DNA of 64,000 nt from Flavisolibacter amylovorans (GCF_039541815.1 NZ_BAABGY010000014.1:129188-193187); one strand, 5' to 3'. Shown: positions 1 to 9,116, numbered from the stretch's first letter. Notes: generated by a model from the letters alone, not told the origin. A program made the numbers and translations.

Positions 1-2552
1 TCACCCCAGGGATAGTAGCGGTTGCCATGCATCCGCTTGAACATTTGAAAATCATGCGTAAACGCCTTTTGGACTGCCGACTCCGTTCCCTCGTAGCTGA
101 AGATGGTGGCCATGCCCGAAATCATATGATAGAGTGTATGGCAATGCAGAAACCAATCCTTTTCTTCCGTCGCAGCGAATTCGATGACCTGCACGTCCAT
201 TGCTTTGATATTGAATGTATGCTTCATCGGCGAGTATCCCCCCTGGCGGTTGATCACCCGGAAAAAGTGCCCGTGGAGGTGAATCGGATGTTCCATCATG
301 GTGGCATTCGTAAAAACAACACGCACGTTCTCGCCGCGACGGATCATTACTTTGAAGTCCTGCTCGGCCAGTGTCTTGCCATTGATGGACCAGATATAGC
401 GCTGCATATTTCCAGACAGCGTAAGCTCAATCTCGCGCCAGGGCCTATTCGCGGGCAATGTCGTGACGCTATCGGAGCGCAACATATCGTAGGATAATAC
501 GACATCGTTTCCGTTTCCAGGCGGAAAATCAAATCCCGTGAGCGGCATATCGGTCATCATATGTTGCAACATGAAGCTTCGGGAAGTATCGCCGGTCGCG
601 CCCATGCCGCTCATGCCGGCATGCCCCGGCATACTGCCCATCGGCGTACTTTCCGTTGGCATGCTGCCCGGTGCCGTTTGGGAAGGATTGGTCGTATCGT
701 TGCGTCCGGACGGCATCGGCATGCCCGCATGCTCTGAATGGTCCATCATCGGTTGCGCCTTCGGGGGTATGGTGTCCTGCCGTTTACCGGGCATTGCCAT
801 GCCCGGATGCCCGGAGTGATCTGCCGCCGGCTGCGGCTTCTTCGGAGGTGTATCCACGATGGGCTTGCCGTGCAGTGTACCAGACACCAAAAGATAAGTG
901 TTCAAACCCGGCTCCATCGGTCCGCGTTGACGGGAAAAATCGGGGGCCATTTTCATCTTCATCCCGGGCATCTTGCTGTGATCCATCCCTTGCATCGGAT
1001 CTTTCTTCGGGGCGGGTCGCTTTGGTGGCGCCTTCCTCACCGGAGCTTTTTTTACCGGCGCTTTCCTGACAGGTGTTTTCTTTACAGGTGGCTTCCTTGC
1101 AGGGGTGGCGCTCTTAGGCGCTGTACCTGTGGTAGCTGCCTTTGGTTTTGCAACGGGTGTAGGCGTCGTCGTAGTCGGGGTGTGCCCCGGCATATTGGAA
1201 TGATCCATTACGCCCGGCTGCCGGACTGAGTCCGGGCGCCTGCCGGTAGTATCTATGGAGTGCCTTTCAGGCATGCTCGTGGACATAGATGTATCGTGAC
1301 CTGTGGTGCCGGCATGGTTCATCCCGTTCATACCCGGCATGCTTCCCATCCCGGACATCCCCCCCATGGATGACATATCCATTTCCGGCATTTTCATGTA
1401 AAGGCCCATCTTCATCTTCATCCCCATCCCCTTCATCATCCAGGTCATCCTGTTCATTTCGTTCATCAGCACCATATAATCCAGCTTCGGGATATCCTTA
1501 GCTTTCACCTGCGGCCCCGAACCGAAGAAGGCGGAGGCCTGGGTAGTAATGTCCTGTGCTGTGGCCCGGAATTCATACTGGCCGTTATCAGGAATGCGGA
1601 TAATCACATCGTAGGTTTCTGCGGTAGCGATCAGCAATTTATCCACGTCAACAGGACGAACATCAATGCCATCAGCCGCGATGACGGTCATCTTACCACC
1701 GGAATATTGGAGCCAATAGTAAGTTGCGGCGGAGCCATTGATGACCCTCAGAACGACGGAGTCGCCCTTCCTGTACTTTTTAAACGTTTGAACCGGCTTC
1801 CCGTGCATCAACTGAACCGGGTAATACACATCGCTGACATCGGCGCCGGGCATGCGGGTCCACTCCATCTGCACTTTATCGCCGAAATGTCCCTTGACGA
1901 TAGCTTCACCCCAGCTCTGCACCCCTTTCTTCTTGATGGCATACCACTCCTGCCGTCTCTTTAAAGAGCGCATAATGCTGCCCGGCCGTTCGTCCCGCCA
2001 ATCGGAAATCTGCAGCACTTCCTCAGCTTTCGGGCGGGACGTATTTGGAACAGCCGGCTGCAGCACCATAGAGCCGTACAAACCAACCTGCTCCTGGAAC
2101 TCAGTATGGGAGTGATACCAGTAGGTGCCGCTTTGGATGATGCGGAACCGAAATATGTAGGTCTCGCCGCGGCGGATGGGCGTGGTGTTGAGCAGCGGTA
2201 CGCCATCTTCCTCGTTGGGAAGCAGAATACCGTGCCAGTGGATCGACACTTCCTCGGGCAAGAGATTATGAACATAGATTACTGCCGAATCGCCTTCCGT
2301 AAACCGGAGGGTCGGGGCAGGAATGGAGCCGTTGATGGCGAGGGCCTTGCGTTTCCGCCCGGTATAATTAACAGTGGTGTCCTTTACATAAAGGTGATAC
2401 TCGACAACCGGGCCCATACGCCGTAGGGTACGCTGTTGAGACCGTCCGCCGGAATCGACTTTTGCTGCTATTTGCCCATGATCATGCTGGGCGCTCAATC
2501 GGACGGCACAAAAAATAAATAACGCCAGAAAAATATGTCGCAAGGTGTTCAT
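1..2552 (-). CDS. Multicopper oxidase (CopA/PcoA-like), 3' end outside window
   Basis: Secreted copper oxidase, probably oxidising Cu(I) to the less toxic Cu(II) in the periplasm. It starts at an ATG at 2552 with a signal peptide (ending near LSAQ) and stays open to the window edge, so the C-terminus is missing. All four copper-ligand blocks are visible: HWHG (H105, H107), WYHSH (145-149), HPIHLHGH (about 752) and HCHTLYH (about 800). Between roughly residues 360 and 660 sits an unusually long low-complexity insert with many MPGM, MDHS and GMKMK repeats and a Lys/Pro/Ala tract (about 480-514). PcoA and CopA have short Met-rich segments here; this one is much larger. The next gene on the strand upstream is a Csp-like copper protein, so this is the distal gene of a copper-handling group. 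The family call is firm; copper as substrate is inferred from the Met/His richness and neighbours. Confidence 0.93.
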   Translation of the reverse strand, partial: MNTLRHIFLALFIFCAVRLSAQHDHGQIAAKVDSGGRSQQRTLRRMGPVVEYHLYVKDTTVNYTGRKRKALAINGSIPAPTLRFTEGDSAVIYVHNLLPEEVSIHWHGILLPNEEDGVPLLNTTPIRRGETYIFRFRIIQSGTYWYHSHTEFQEQVGLYGSMVLQPAVPNTSRPKAEEVLQISDWRDERPGSIMRSLKRRQEWYAIKKKGVQSWGEAIVKGHFGDKVQMEWTRMPGADVSDVYYPVQLMHGKPVQTFKKYRKGDSVVLRVINGSAATYYWLQYSGGKMTVIAADGIDVRPVDVDKLLIATAETYDVIIRIPDNGQYEFRATAQDITTQASAFFGSGPQVKAKDIPKLDYMVLMNEMNRMTWMMKGMGMKMKMGLYMKMPEMDMSSMGGMSGMGSMPGMNGMNHAGTTGHDTSMSTSMPERHSIDTTGRRPDSVRQPGVMDHSNMPGHTPTTTTPTPVAKPKAATTGTAPKSATPARKPPVKKTPVRKAPVKKAPVRKAPPKRPAPKKDPMQGMDHSKMPGMKMKMAPDFSRQRGPMEPGLNTYLLVSGTLHGKPIVDTPPKKPQPAADHSGHPGMAMPGKRQDTIPPKAQPMMDHSEHAGMPMPSGRNDTTNPSQTAPGSMPTESTPMGSMPGHAGMSGMGATGDTSRSFMLQHMMTDMPLTGFDFPPGNGNDVVLSYDMLRSDSVTTLPANRPWREIELTLSGNMQRYIWSINGKTLAEQDFKVMIRRGENVRVVFTNATMMEHPIHLHGHFFRVINRQGGYSPMKHTFNIKAMDVQVIEFAATEEKDWFLHCHTLYHMISGMATIFSYEGTESAVQKAFTHDFQMFKRMHGNRYYPWG

Positions 2553-2615
2553 CGGAAAATGTTTGAAAGGAAGACACCCCTATGGATGCCTTCCCAGGGT
2601 CAGGAAACAGTGTGG

Positions 2616-2957
2616 CTATGGAGCCATCTTTCTGCATTCATCTGCGCAACGGCGACAGGCCTCCGCACATTCGCGGCAATGTTCCATGCCGTGTTGTGCA
2701 TGTTGCTCACATTCTGCGGCGCAGGCGTCACAGATTTCAGCGCAAACCCGGCAGAGGTCTTTGGATAATGTCCCCCCGAGGCTCATTACCTGGGCGGCCG
2801 CGTTGCAGATCGCAGCGCATTCGAGATCCAACTGAATGCAGCGAACGAGCATCTTTACATCGTCTTCCTGGAGGCAGGCAGAGGCGCAATGATTACAAAC
2901 AGACGCGCAGCGGAGGCATGCGTCAATACATGCCTGGAATAGGGTATTGTGGGCCAT
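2616..2957 (-). CDS. Csp-like four-helix Cys-rich copper-storage protein
   Basis: Small four-helix-bundle protein with 19 cysteines in 113 residues, mostly in CxxxC spacing along helices (ACxxAC, CAEICDACAAEC, CRECAEACRRC). This is the pattern of the DUF326/copper storage protein (Csp) family, which binds many Cu(I) ions inside the bundle. The start is set at the ATG at 2957 (MAHNTLFQ); upstream in-frame codons do not look like coding sequence. No signal peptide is visible, which suggests a cytosolic Csp3-like protein. It lies 63 bp upstream of the multicopper oxidase on the same strand. A second member with 16 Cys lies at 45561-45932. Confidence 0.88.
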   Translation of the reverse strand: MAHNTLFQACIDACLRCASVCNHCASACLQEDDVKMLVRCIQLDLECAAICNAAAQVMSLGGTLSKDLCRVCAEICDACAAECEQHAQHGMEHCRECAEACRRCADECRKMAP

Positions 2958-3052
2958 GATAAAGGTTTTAGATGAAAATAATAGGTACGTCACCTGCGCC
3001 TGGGCAAGTGCGTTGGGACTAATAACCGCCACGAGCGATTTACAAAAAAAAG

Positions 3053-3454
3053 TCAGAGACGCAGAACGCGTATCATTAAATAGAGAGGGACAGAAGAATG
3101 TCCGGGCGGCCCTGAGTCTGCAAATGAACGACTAGGCGTGGCGATCGCCACCGGATGAATGGTCGTCGTTATACCTGGCAGGCACTGCTCTAAGAGCACC
3201 CAGCTTGAACGGGTAGGGTACGCGTCGAAGGCGGGATAATGGTCGTCGGTGACCTTTAAAGTTGTCGGCACATCCTTGCAGCAATCGTTGGCTTGCTCAT
3301 GCTTTTCCATGCCACATTTGCTACAAGGCCCGTCCTGATCAGCGAAAAGTGATGTCGAAACAGTATCACCCATGCAGATATGGGTGTGCAGGGTCGCGCC
3401 GGTGGTGAACACCAGGTAAAGAAGTGCAAGTGAAAAACGTGCGACCCGCTTCAT
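3053..3454 (-). CDS. HYC_CC_PP family exported protein
   Basis: 133-residue protein with an N-terminal signal peptide (MKRVARFSLALLYLVFTTG), then HTHICMGD, a CSKCGMEKHE segment and a DCCKD motif, ending with PPGHSSVPLYLMIR. This order of His/Cys, Cys-Cys and Pro-Pro blocks is the signature of the small Bacteroidota HYC_CC_PP family, usually found in metal-resistance loci. Function is unknown; a periplasmic metal-binding role is inferred from the Cys/His pairs. Its start lies 3 bp after the stop of the DUF305 gene, so the two are almost certainly cotranscribed. Confidence 0.75.
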   Translation of the reverse strand: MKRVARFSLALLYLVFTTGATLHTHICMGDTVSTSLFADQDGPCSKCGMEKHEQANDCCKDVPTTLKVTDDHYPAFDAYPTRSSWVLLEQCLPGITTTIHPVAIATPSRSFADSGPPGHSSVPLYLMIRVLRL

Positions 3455-3457
3455 GAC

Positions 3458-4177
3458 TTAGTGGCTCATGGAATCGTGACCGGACATTCCATTCATATTG
3501 TGCCCCGGCATATCTGTTCCGGAGTTGCCGTTCTGGAACTTGGCCAGCTTCTTATTGTCTTCCGTGTTTGCCTGAATCGTATTGTTCGCTACTTTCTTTG
3601 TCTCAGCGGAGCGGGCTGATTTTAGGTAAAGACGTGCCATGTCTATTCCCTGCTGGTGGTGCATCGACATCATCATCGCAAACTGTTGATCGACACTGCC
3701 GCCATGGTTCATATTCATTGAGGAGCCTTTCATCATCTGCTCCATCGATTTCTGGGCAAAGTCAGACTTGCCATTCGGCTGATGATTCTTCATAAATGCA
3801 TCCAGCTCAGTTATATCCTTACGGGAGTCGTCAATAATCTTTTGCGCCACTTGCTTCAGCTCCGCATTGCTGCCACTGCTGAGTTCAATATTTGACATTT
3901 CGATGGCACCTTCGTGGTGTTCCTTCATCATCATTGCAAAGTCGTGATCCTGATCCTGGGTCATGGTCATACCGTGCATATCGCTCATCATCTTGCTCAT
4001 AACCCCTTGAAAGTCTGCACCACTGGTCGGAGTCGCGGCAGTGTTGGAAGAGGCGCCTGAAGTATCCTGATGGGTAGCGGTCTCCGTTGTGGTCTCCGTG
4101 GTTGCGGTCTGGTTGTCATTTCCCGAGCAGGCCGCCAGCCATACGACACTGGCTCCTAAGACAAAAATCCTTTTCAT
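3458..4177 (-). CDS. DUF305 lipoprotein
   Basis: 239-residue lipoprotein: signal peptide MKRIFVLGASVVWLAAC with a lipobox Cys, a Thr/Ser-rich linker, then two ferritin-like DUF305 repeats. Each repeat has the conserved Met/His pattern (HDFAMMMKEHHEGAIEM and QQFAMMMSMHHQQGIDMA), and the C-terminal tail is Met/His-rich (MPGHNMNGMSGHDSMSH). DUF305 proteins are exported and common in copper loci. A metal-scavenging role is inferred from composition; no enzymatic activity is established that I know of. The start at 4177 is chosen because it begins the signal peptide. It is followed at 3 bp by the HYC_CC_PP gene. Confidence 0.88.
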   Translation of the reverse strand: MKRIFVLGASVVWLAACSGNDNQTATTETTTETATHQDTSGASSNTAATPTSGADFQGVMSKMMSDMHGMTMTQDQDHDFAMMMKEHHEGAIEMSNIELSSGSNAELKQVAQKIIDDSRKDITELDAFMKNHQPNGKSDFAQKSMEQMMKGSSMNMNHGGSVDQQFAMMMSMHHQQGIDMARLYLKSARSAETKKVANNTIQANTEDNKKLAKFQNGNSGTDMPGHNMNGMSGHDSMSH

Positions 4178-4293
4178 ATTATCAATGTTTTGACGCCTAC
4201 ATGCAATATTCAGGCCCCAACCCGCTGAGCTATCCCGGCGGATGGGATTGATTTCCAGCTGCAATAGATCAGTCGCTGAGCGCACTTATACAG

Positions 4294-4323
4294 CAAAAAA
4301 GTCCCCGGCTGTTCAGCCGGGGA
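4294..4323 (-). terminator. Rho-independent terminator after DUF2911 gene
   Basis: Perfect 10-bp inverted repeat (TCCCCGGCTG at 4302-4311, CAGCCGGGGA at 4314-4323). Reading the minus strand it is followed by a run of six T (4295-4300). It lies 43 bp past the DUF2911 stop codon. Confidence 0.85.
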
Positions 4324-4366
4324 TTGTATATAAAAAGCGGAATTTAATGTCGTTATAGTTGCATGA

Positions 4367-4933
4367 TTATTGCAACTGAATCGGGAACGCAATACGTCTC
4401 TTTTCCCAGGCAATGGAAACAATGCCCATATTAGCCTTGGCAGGCTCTACGGTATACTGCAGCCGCTCCGTATGCCTATTGGTCCTGGGCTTTACCGTAA
4501 AGCGCACCAGGTCGTCTTTGGCATCATACTCATTTGTAAGGTGCTGGTTCCAGTGCCGGTTAATGATGACGGTCCATTCCTTTTTCCCTGGAATGGTGAA
4601 CAATGCGTACTTCCCGGCTGGTATTTTTTTTCCACCAATGGAAAAAGGGCGCCCTACATTGATGGTGGTCGCATTGTGTGCGCCGGTAACCCAAACCTCG
4701 TCATAGGGCACCAGCCCACCCCATATTACCCGCCCACGGACACCCGGCGAGTGATAGCTGATTTTTACACTGTCGCCATCGATAACGCCAACAGCCATTG
4801 CATTCAGGCTTTTCTTCGTGGTATCTTTCAACAGGTTCGGATTGTAACAAACCTCTTCCTGAGCCCGAGACTGGGCACTTGCTGAAGTAATAGAAAGAAC
4901 AGAAACAAGACAAGCAAATAGGATACGCTTCAT
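4367..4933 (-). CDS. DUF2911 domain exported protein
   Basis: 188-residue protein with a clear signal peptide (MKRILFACLVSVLSITSASAQ) followed by a single DUF2911 domain, recognised by VKISYHSPGVRGR, VWVTGAHNATT, IPAGKYALFTIP and the WTVIIN strand. The family is widespread in Bacteroidota and its biochemical role is not established. It has its own promoter-like box just upstream and its own terminator downstream, so it appears to be a single-gene unit. Confidence 0.85.
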   Translation of the reverse strand: MKRILFACLVSVLSITSASAQSRAQEEVCYNPNLLKDTTKKSLNAMAVGVIDGDSVKISYHSPGVRGRVIWGGLVPYDEVWVTGAHNATTINVGRPFSIGGKKIPAGKYALFTIPGKKEWTVIINRHWNQHLTNEYDAKDDLVRFTVKPRTNRHTERLQYTVEPAKANMGIVSIAWEKRRIAFPIQLQ

Positions 4934-4957
4934 GAGGGAGAAAATTTAGGATTGAAG

Positions 4958-4965
4958 CAAAGATA
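4958..4965 (-). promoter_or_regulatory. Bacteroidota -7 promoter box for DUF2911 gene
   Basis: On the minus strand the sequence reads TATCTTTG, a match to the TAnnTTTG -7 box of Bacteroidota, about 25 nt before the ATG. No convincing TTG -33 element was found at the usual distance. Confidence 0.45.
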
Positions 4966-4980
4966 GCATGTGGGCACCGC

Positions 4981-6247
4981 TTAAACCCTTGGAACCGGGT
5001 CAGCAGCGTCCTTGGCGATTTTTTCCATGATCCGCTGATTATCACCAAAAGTGCACAAGGCGTCAAAATGTTTCCGAAGATCGGAAAAAAGTATATACTT
5101 GATGGAGATCCGGTTGTTCCGAATAGCCGGCCTCATCAGCTGCGCTACGACATCCTTTTCCCGCTTATCGGGTACAATCAGATAAAATACTTCATCGCCA
5201 TTGGCAATCGAATAACTAAGGTCGGCGAGCCTTAAAATGCCCGAATAGATACTGGTGCTCTTCTCAACTTCGAAAGCAGCGACCACATTATTGGTACCTT
5301 TCTCAAACCAAAGAACGTCAATAGCTTAACGGTGTTCAAGGTATCCGGATCCAGATCAAAGGAAGGAAACCGGGGCAGGCTGATAAAAGAAAAGCTCTGG
5401 TCCTGGAAACACCGGGACCGGTCATTGGATGCGGGTGTAACATCATACCCAAGTGCATTGCCAATCTTGAGCAGGTGGTATTGCATCTCTGTGTGCAGGT
5501 TTTCCTCCGCCCGTTCGGCAGTTACCTCGGCATGTCGTTTTTCGATCATCCTCTCCAATCTTCCCCGTTCGGTCTGCGAAAGGTACTCATCGCCTCCCAG
5601 CACCATCTTTTGCATGCCTACTTCGAAGAGGAGTCCTGCAAGCGCACCCTGGTCGGTTGAAAGTTCGGAACAGAATGTACGGTTTGTTTCCAACAGCACT
5701 TCCCGCAATTTGAGGTATTCCTGCCAGCTGCCAAGTTTCTTTTTATCCCGAAACAGCGAATTAAATCCGTTTACAATGGCAGTATTGAATGGTGGGATCA
5801 GCGTAGGGTGCAGAAAGTATAAGATACTGGCTACAGACGGTCCCAGTCCTTTAATTTTATAGGAGTCGAGCTTGATAATTTCCCGCAGCAGATGGTCTTC
5901 GGTCCGGGCTCCATAACATTGCTCCAGGAACCGGCCGAACAGTCGCTTTTGTTTTGGTTTTCGTAAATGTCGGGGATCCGTAGCTTGGGCTTCCAGTAGA
6001 ACGGGTGGGCAGCGCCCTCGAAAACTTGTTTTTGCTCGGTAATACAATTCAGCACGAACTCTAGGGACGAACCCCGGAAATCGTTGGGAAACGTGCCGGA
6101 TCTGATGTCTTCAAAAACCTGGCGCATGCCGCGGCGGATGGACCGGAAAGCCTTTAAACGATCCTCATTATTGACGAACCAGGTGTTGTAAACCGATTCC
6201 TTGTCGGACTTATATTGCTGGATCAGCGGGAGAAGTTGTGCACTCAT
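4981..6247 (-). pseudogene. HhH / PD-(D/E)XK nuclease-like gene split by two frameshifts
   Basis: Three overlapping minus-strand frames join into one protein of about 420 residues. The first (5831-6247) runs MSAQLLPLIQQ to YENQNK. The frame then changes in an A-rich run near 5950-5960 and continues (5232-6047 frame) through KGLGPSVASILYFLHP, a helix-hairpin-helix-like segment. A second shift near 5323-5328 turns NTVK into AIDVLWFEKG. The last part (4981-5286 frame) has FEVEKSTSIYSGILRLADL. The IDVLW and FEVE strands give the D...ExE pattern of a PD-(D/E)XK nuclease fold and resemble restriction-endonuclease-like proteins. Either the gene is decayed or the draft sequence carries two indels; the reading is otherwise intact, which favours recent inactivation or sequencing error. 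Confidence 0.65.
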
Positions 6248-6365
6248 GCGGCCTGGTTAAGCGCCAATTTAAGTTTTTTAGGTGCTTGTTTAGCAAAGGT
6301 GTTTTTCACCTGAGTTAAGTGAATAATTAAACAGACAAGAACTGGAATAAGAAGCCCAATTTCAA

Positions 6366-6394
6366 AAAGCAAGCCTCCCGTGAACGGGAGGCTT
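6366..6394 (-). terminator. Terminator of TonB receptor copy 1
   Basis: Stem AAGCCTCCCG (6371-6380) with CGGGAGGCTT (6385-6394) and a TGAA/TTCA loop. On the minus strand a T run follows (6364-6368). It begins 25 bp after the receptor stop codon. Confidence 0.85.
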
Positions 6395-6418
6395 TCGTAT
6401 TCTAATCTAACAGGACAG

Positions 6419-8662
6419 TTAAAAACGGGCACCGATTGAAAAGAAGGCCGTACGGCCATCGGCGGGGAGCACGCCCGGGCCCGGGTAGCCACCGGCGCGG
6501 CGGGTGAAGTAGCGCTTGTCGAAGACGTTGTTGATACCCGCCTTCAGCGTCAGGCTTCGTGTGGCCTTGAAGGAAGCCGACAGGTCGGTGATGGTATATG
6601 CGGGAATGGGACCGCTTTGGCCATTGGTGGCAATAGCAGTGGTGTTGGTAGCGTCAGAGAACGTCAGACCCGTGTGGCTGATCTGGCCGGTAAGCAGGAA
6701 GCCTTTGTAGCCGGCGCTGATGCCACCGCGGAAGATGGCCTCCGGTGCGTTCTCTACGCGCTTGCCGGCAATGATGCTGTCTTTGAACGAGCTGCTGTAG
6801 CGTGCATCAAGGTAGCTGTAGGAGCCGAACACGATCAGGCCCCAGTTGCTATTGCGGCGGAAGGCGCGCACCGGGTTGATCTCCACGTAGCCTTCAAAGC
6901 CCTTGGAGAGGCTGGAGCCGAGGTTGGTCACCAGGCGGTAGGCCGGCGAAACGCCCGGAACGGCGGCGAAGGATCGGGTACCCACCCGGTTGTCGTATTG
7001 CAGCACAAAGCCGCTTACATCGAACTGGAGGTAGTTCTTCACCTTACCGCGATAACCGAGATCGATATTGTATCCCTTCGAATCCTGCAGATCCTGGTCG
7101 ATGATATCGGTAGTGGCCGCCGGAGCCTGCAGGTTGGCAAACTGAATGGGGCGGTAGGCCTGCGCGAAGGAGCCGTAGAACTCCGTAGTTTTCGTTACAT
7201 GGAATTCAGCACCGATGCCGGCCAGCAGGAAAGAGCGGCTTCGGGCCACGTTCTGCAGCAGGCTGTCCTGTCCGTTGGCCTTGTAGCCGATGCGGCCAGA
7301 GGCTTCGCCGCGGAGCCACTCGTAGCGGACCCCGGGGATGAGGATGAACTTGTCGGAGATGCGGAAGATATTCTCTACATAAGCGGCCAGGTTCTGCGAA
7401 CCGAAGTTGATGTCGCGGTCGTAACGGCCGCCGGTAGCAAGCTCCATCGTGTAATCGGTTCCGGTGGTGCCGCGTCCTTCTGCAAGGCGGTGGGTGTTGC
7501 CCGTATAAGCACGGATGCCGCCCGAAATGGTATGATTGCGGCCAAGCAGCTTATAGTCGGTAATGATGCGGCTCTCGAGCACATAGTTGCGGTAAAAGTC
7601 GCCGTTGAGCACGCGGTTGTTGTACTGAAGCGTTGTGCGGTTGATGGTGTCGGCAATATTGATGGCGCGGGTGAAGCCTACCGAGTTGCGGTCGCCGAGG
7701 GTGGCCGACAGCTTGGTGGCCCAGCGGGTGCTGGGATTGATCTGCCAGTTGGCCGTCAGCGCGGGCATCGTCCACGTAATGTCGAACCAGTTGCGGCTGC
7801 GGAGGCTTTGCTGCGCATCCTGCTCAAACTGTAGGTCGGTGAGGCCGCCCGGCTGCTGGCTGCGGATGTTGGAGCGCATCAGCTCGGCCGAGAGCGAGAA
7901 CCGCGGCGTGAAGCGATAGGTGACGGTGCCGAAGCCGGCGTTGGTATAATAGCGGCTGTTCTGACGCCAGCCGTCGCCGTTGCGGTGGTCGAAGAAGGCA
8001 TAGTAGTGCACCCTGGCGCTGTTGCCGCCTATGGCGTTATACGAGTTGAAAAGGCGGTTGGACCCGACGGTCTGCTGCGTTTCGAATTCGAAAGGCTTGC
8101 TGATTTCCGAACCGTTGCGGAGTATGTAGTTGACCATGCCGCCAAACTGCGGACCGTATTGCAGCGCGCCCTGGCCGCGAACGACTTCGATGCGCTGCAC
8201 CGCCTGGAGTTNNNNNNNNNNNNNNNNNNNNNNNNNNNNNNNNNNNNNNNNNNNNNNNNNNNNNNNNNNNNNNNNNNNNNNNNNNNNNNNNNNNNNNNNN
8301 NNNNNNNNNNNNNNNNNNNNNNNNNNNNNNNNNNNNNNNNNNNNNNNNNNNNNNNNNNNNNNNNNNNNNNNNNNNNNNNNNNNNNNNNNNNNNNNNNNNN
8401 NNNNNNNNNNNNNNNNNNNNNNNNNNNNCACGTTGTCGAGCACGATAAGAGCGTTTTTCTTGCCCGCGTAGATATTGGTGCCCACGATCTCGGGAAGCGC
8501 CTGATAGTCGGAGCGGCTGCCACGGCCCACCACGGTGATCTCCGACAGATATTTCGTTTTCGGTGTGATGGTATCACCCAGCAAGGTCTGGCTGGTCGTA
8601 TCCTGCGCAGTAGCGCCGGTTGACGAAAGAAGTATTGCGATCGAGAAAAAACTCGTTTTCAT
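6419..8662 (-). CDS. TonB-dependent receptor (FecA-like), copy 1, contains assembly gap
   Basis: Outer-membrane TonB-dependent transporter of about 747 residues: signal peptide MKTSFFSIAILLSSTGATAQ (start chosen at 8662), plug domain (RIEVVRGQGALQYGPQFGG), then a 22-strand-type barrel ending in the typical C-terminal Phe (FFSIGARF). It resembles ferric-dicitrate receptors, but the ligand cannot be read from sequence. 217 N positions replace codons of the early plug domain; the frame is kept across the gap. The protein is nearly identical to the receptor at 17000-19228, while the DNA differs at many third positions. It stands alone, with its own promoter-like box and terminator. By its position among copper genes and its twin's linkage to MbnPH, a copper-related substrate is plausible. 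Confidence 0.9.
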   Translation of the reverse strand: MKTSFFSIAILLSSTGATAQDTTSQTLLGDTITPKTKYLSEITVVGRGSRSDYQALPEIVGTNIYAGKKNALIVLDNVXXXXXXXXXXXXXXXXXXXXXXXXXXXXXXXXXXXXXXXXXXXXXXXXXXXXXXXXXXXXXXXXXXXXXXXXXLQAVQRIEVVRGQGALQYGPQFGGMVNYILRNGSEISKPFEFETQQTVGSNRLFNSYNAIGGNSARVHYYAFFDHRNGDGWRQNSRYYTNAGFGTVTYRFTPRFSLSAELMRSNIRSQQPGGLTDLQFEQDAQQSLRSRNWFDITWTMPALTANWQINPSTRWATKLSATLGDRNSVGFTRAINIADTINRTTLQYNNRVLNGDFYRNYVLESRIITDYKLLGRNHTISGGIRAYTGNTHRLAEGRGTTGTDYTMELATGGRYDRDINFGSQNLAAYVENIFRISDKFILIPGVRYEWLRGEASGRIGYKANGQDSLLQNVARSRSFLLAGIGAEFHVTKTTEFYGSFAQAYRPIQFANLQAPAATTDIIDQDLQDSKGYNIDLGYRGKVKNYLQFDVSGFVLQYDNRVGTRSFAAVPGVSPAYRLVTNLGSSLSKGFEGYVEINPVRAFRRNSNWGLIVFGSYSYLDARYSSSFKDSIIAGKRVENAPEAIFRGGISAGYKGFLLTGQISHTGLTFSDATNTTAIATNGQSGPIPAYTITDLSASFKATRSLTLKAGINNVFDKRYFTRRAGGYPGPGVLPADGRTAFFSIGARF
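8212..8428. other. Assembly gap (217 N)
   Basis: Run of N inside the plug-domain region of TonB receptor copy 1. In the intact paralog the corresponding stretch is 17231-17439 (about 209 nt), so the gap length is about 9 nt longer than expected from the twin. A collapsed repeat between the two copies is the simplest cause. Confidence 0.97.
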
Positions 8663-8682
8663 TAACATTCCGTTTGTGGCCG

Positions 8683-8690
8683 CAAAGGTG
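8683..8690 (-). promoter_or_regulatory. -7-like promoter box of TonB receptor copy 1
   Basis: Minus-strand CACCTTTG, one base off the TAnnTTTG consensus, about 20 nt before the chosen ATG. The same CACCTTTG octamer precedes copA (11614-11621). Confidence 0.4.
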
Positions 8691-8884
8691 AACAAAACTT
8701 AAACGGATGAGTTTCGATTTCAGGAACACCATTGTCGGATTAGGGAATTTCGAAGCTAGGGCCGCTATTCGCAGCAGCTTTTCTTGCGCAGCACCATAGT
8801 AGCAAGAAGCCACCTCAGCCATTTTGTAACCATCACAATTGCCTTCATTTTGCAAAAGTAAGGGCGGCAAGTGCCACCCTTTTG

Positions 8885-9094
8885 TTAACTCAATGCTTCC
8901 GCTTTAAACCCGGCTTTCTGTACCAGCGCGCAAACCTGATCAGCATTCAGGTCGTCGGTTTCGACCGTCAGCACCTTTTGCGGGTTTTGTGTGTCCACCT
9001 TCCAATTGGTAATCGCTTTCTCTCCGTTCAGGTGGGGGGTGACCGCAGCGACGCAGCCGCCGCAGTTGATGTTTGTCTTGAATTCGTGTTTCAT
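8885..9094 (-). CDS. Copper chaperone-like HMA domain protein
   Basis: 69-residue single heavy-metal-associated (HMA) domain with the metal-binding loop NCGGC near residues 10-14 and the beta-alpha-beta-beta-alpha-beta length of CopZ/Atx1-type proteins. No signal peptide, so cytosolic. It lies just downstream of copA on the same strand, but an 80-bp spacer holds its own -7-like box and a 16-bp motif shared with the copA promoter. It is therefore probably coregulated with copA rather than only cotranscribed. It likely hands Cu(I) to the ATPase. The loop is CGGC instead of the more usual CxxC with Met/Ser residues. Confidence 0.88.
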   Translation of the reverse strand: MKHEFKTNINCGGCVAAVTPHLNGEKAITNWKVDTQNPQKVLTVETDDLNADQVCALVQKAGFKAEALS

Positions 9095-9108
9095 CTGTTT
9101 CGTTTTTG

Positions 9109-9116
9109 CAAAGCTC
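9109..9116 (-). promoter_or_regulatory. -7-like box of the HMA chaperone gene
   Basis: Minus-strand GAGCTTTG, 14 nt before the ATG. It is a weak match to TAnnTTTG but sits exactly 43 bp from the upstream 16-bp motif, the same spacing as at copA. Confidence 0.45.

Noticed and set aside
1010..1110. Short repeats near the left edge, considered as a CRISPR or tandem-repeat array
   Set aside because: They are in-frame codons for the Lys/Pro/Ala and Met-rich insert of the multicopper oxidase.
6617..7834. 405-codon open frame opposite the TonB receptor copy 1
   Set aside because: It is antisense to a well-supported receptor gene; a similar long antisense frame occurs in copy 2 (17309-18451), which reflects codon composition.
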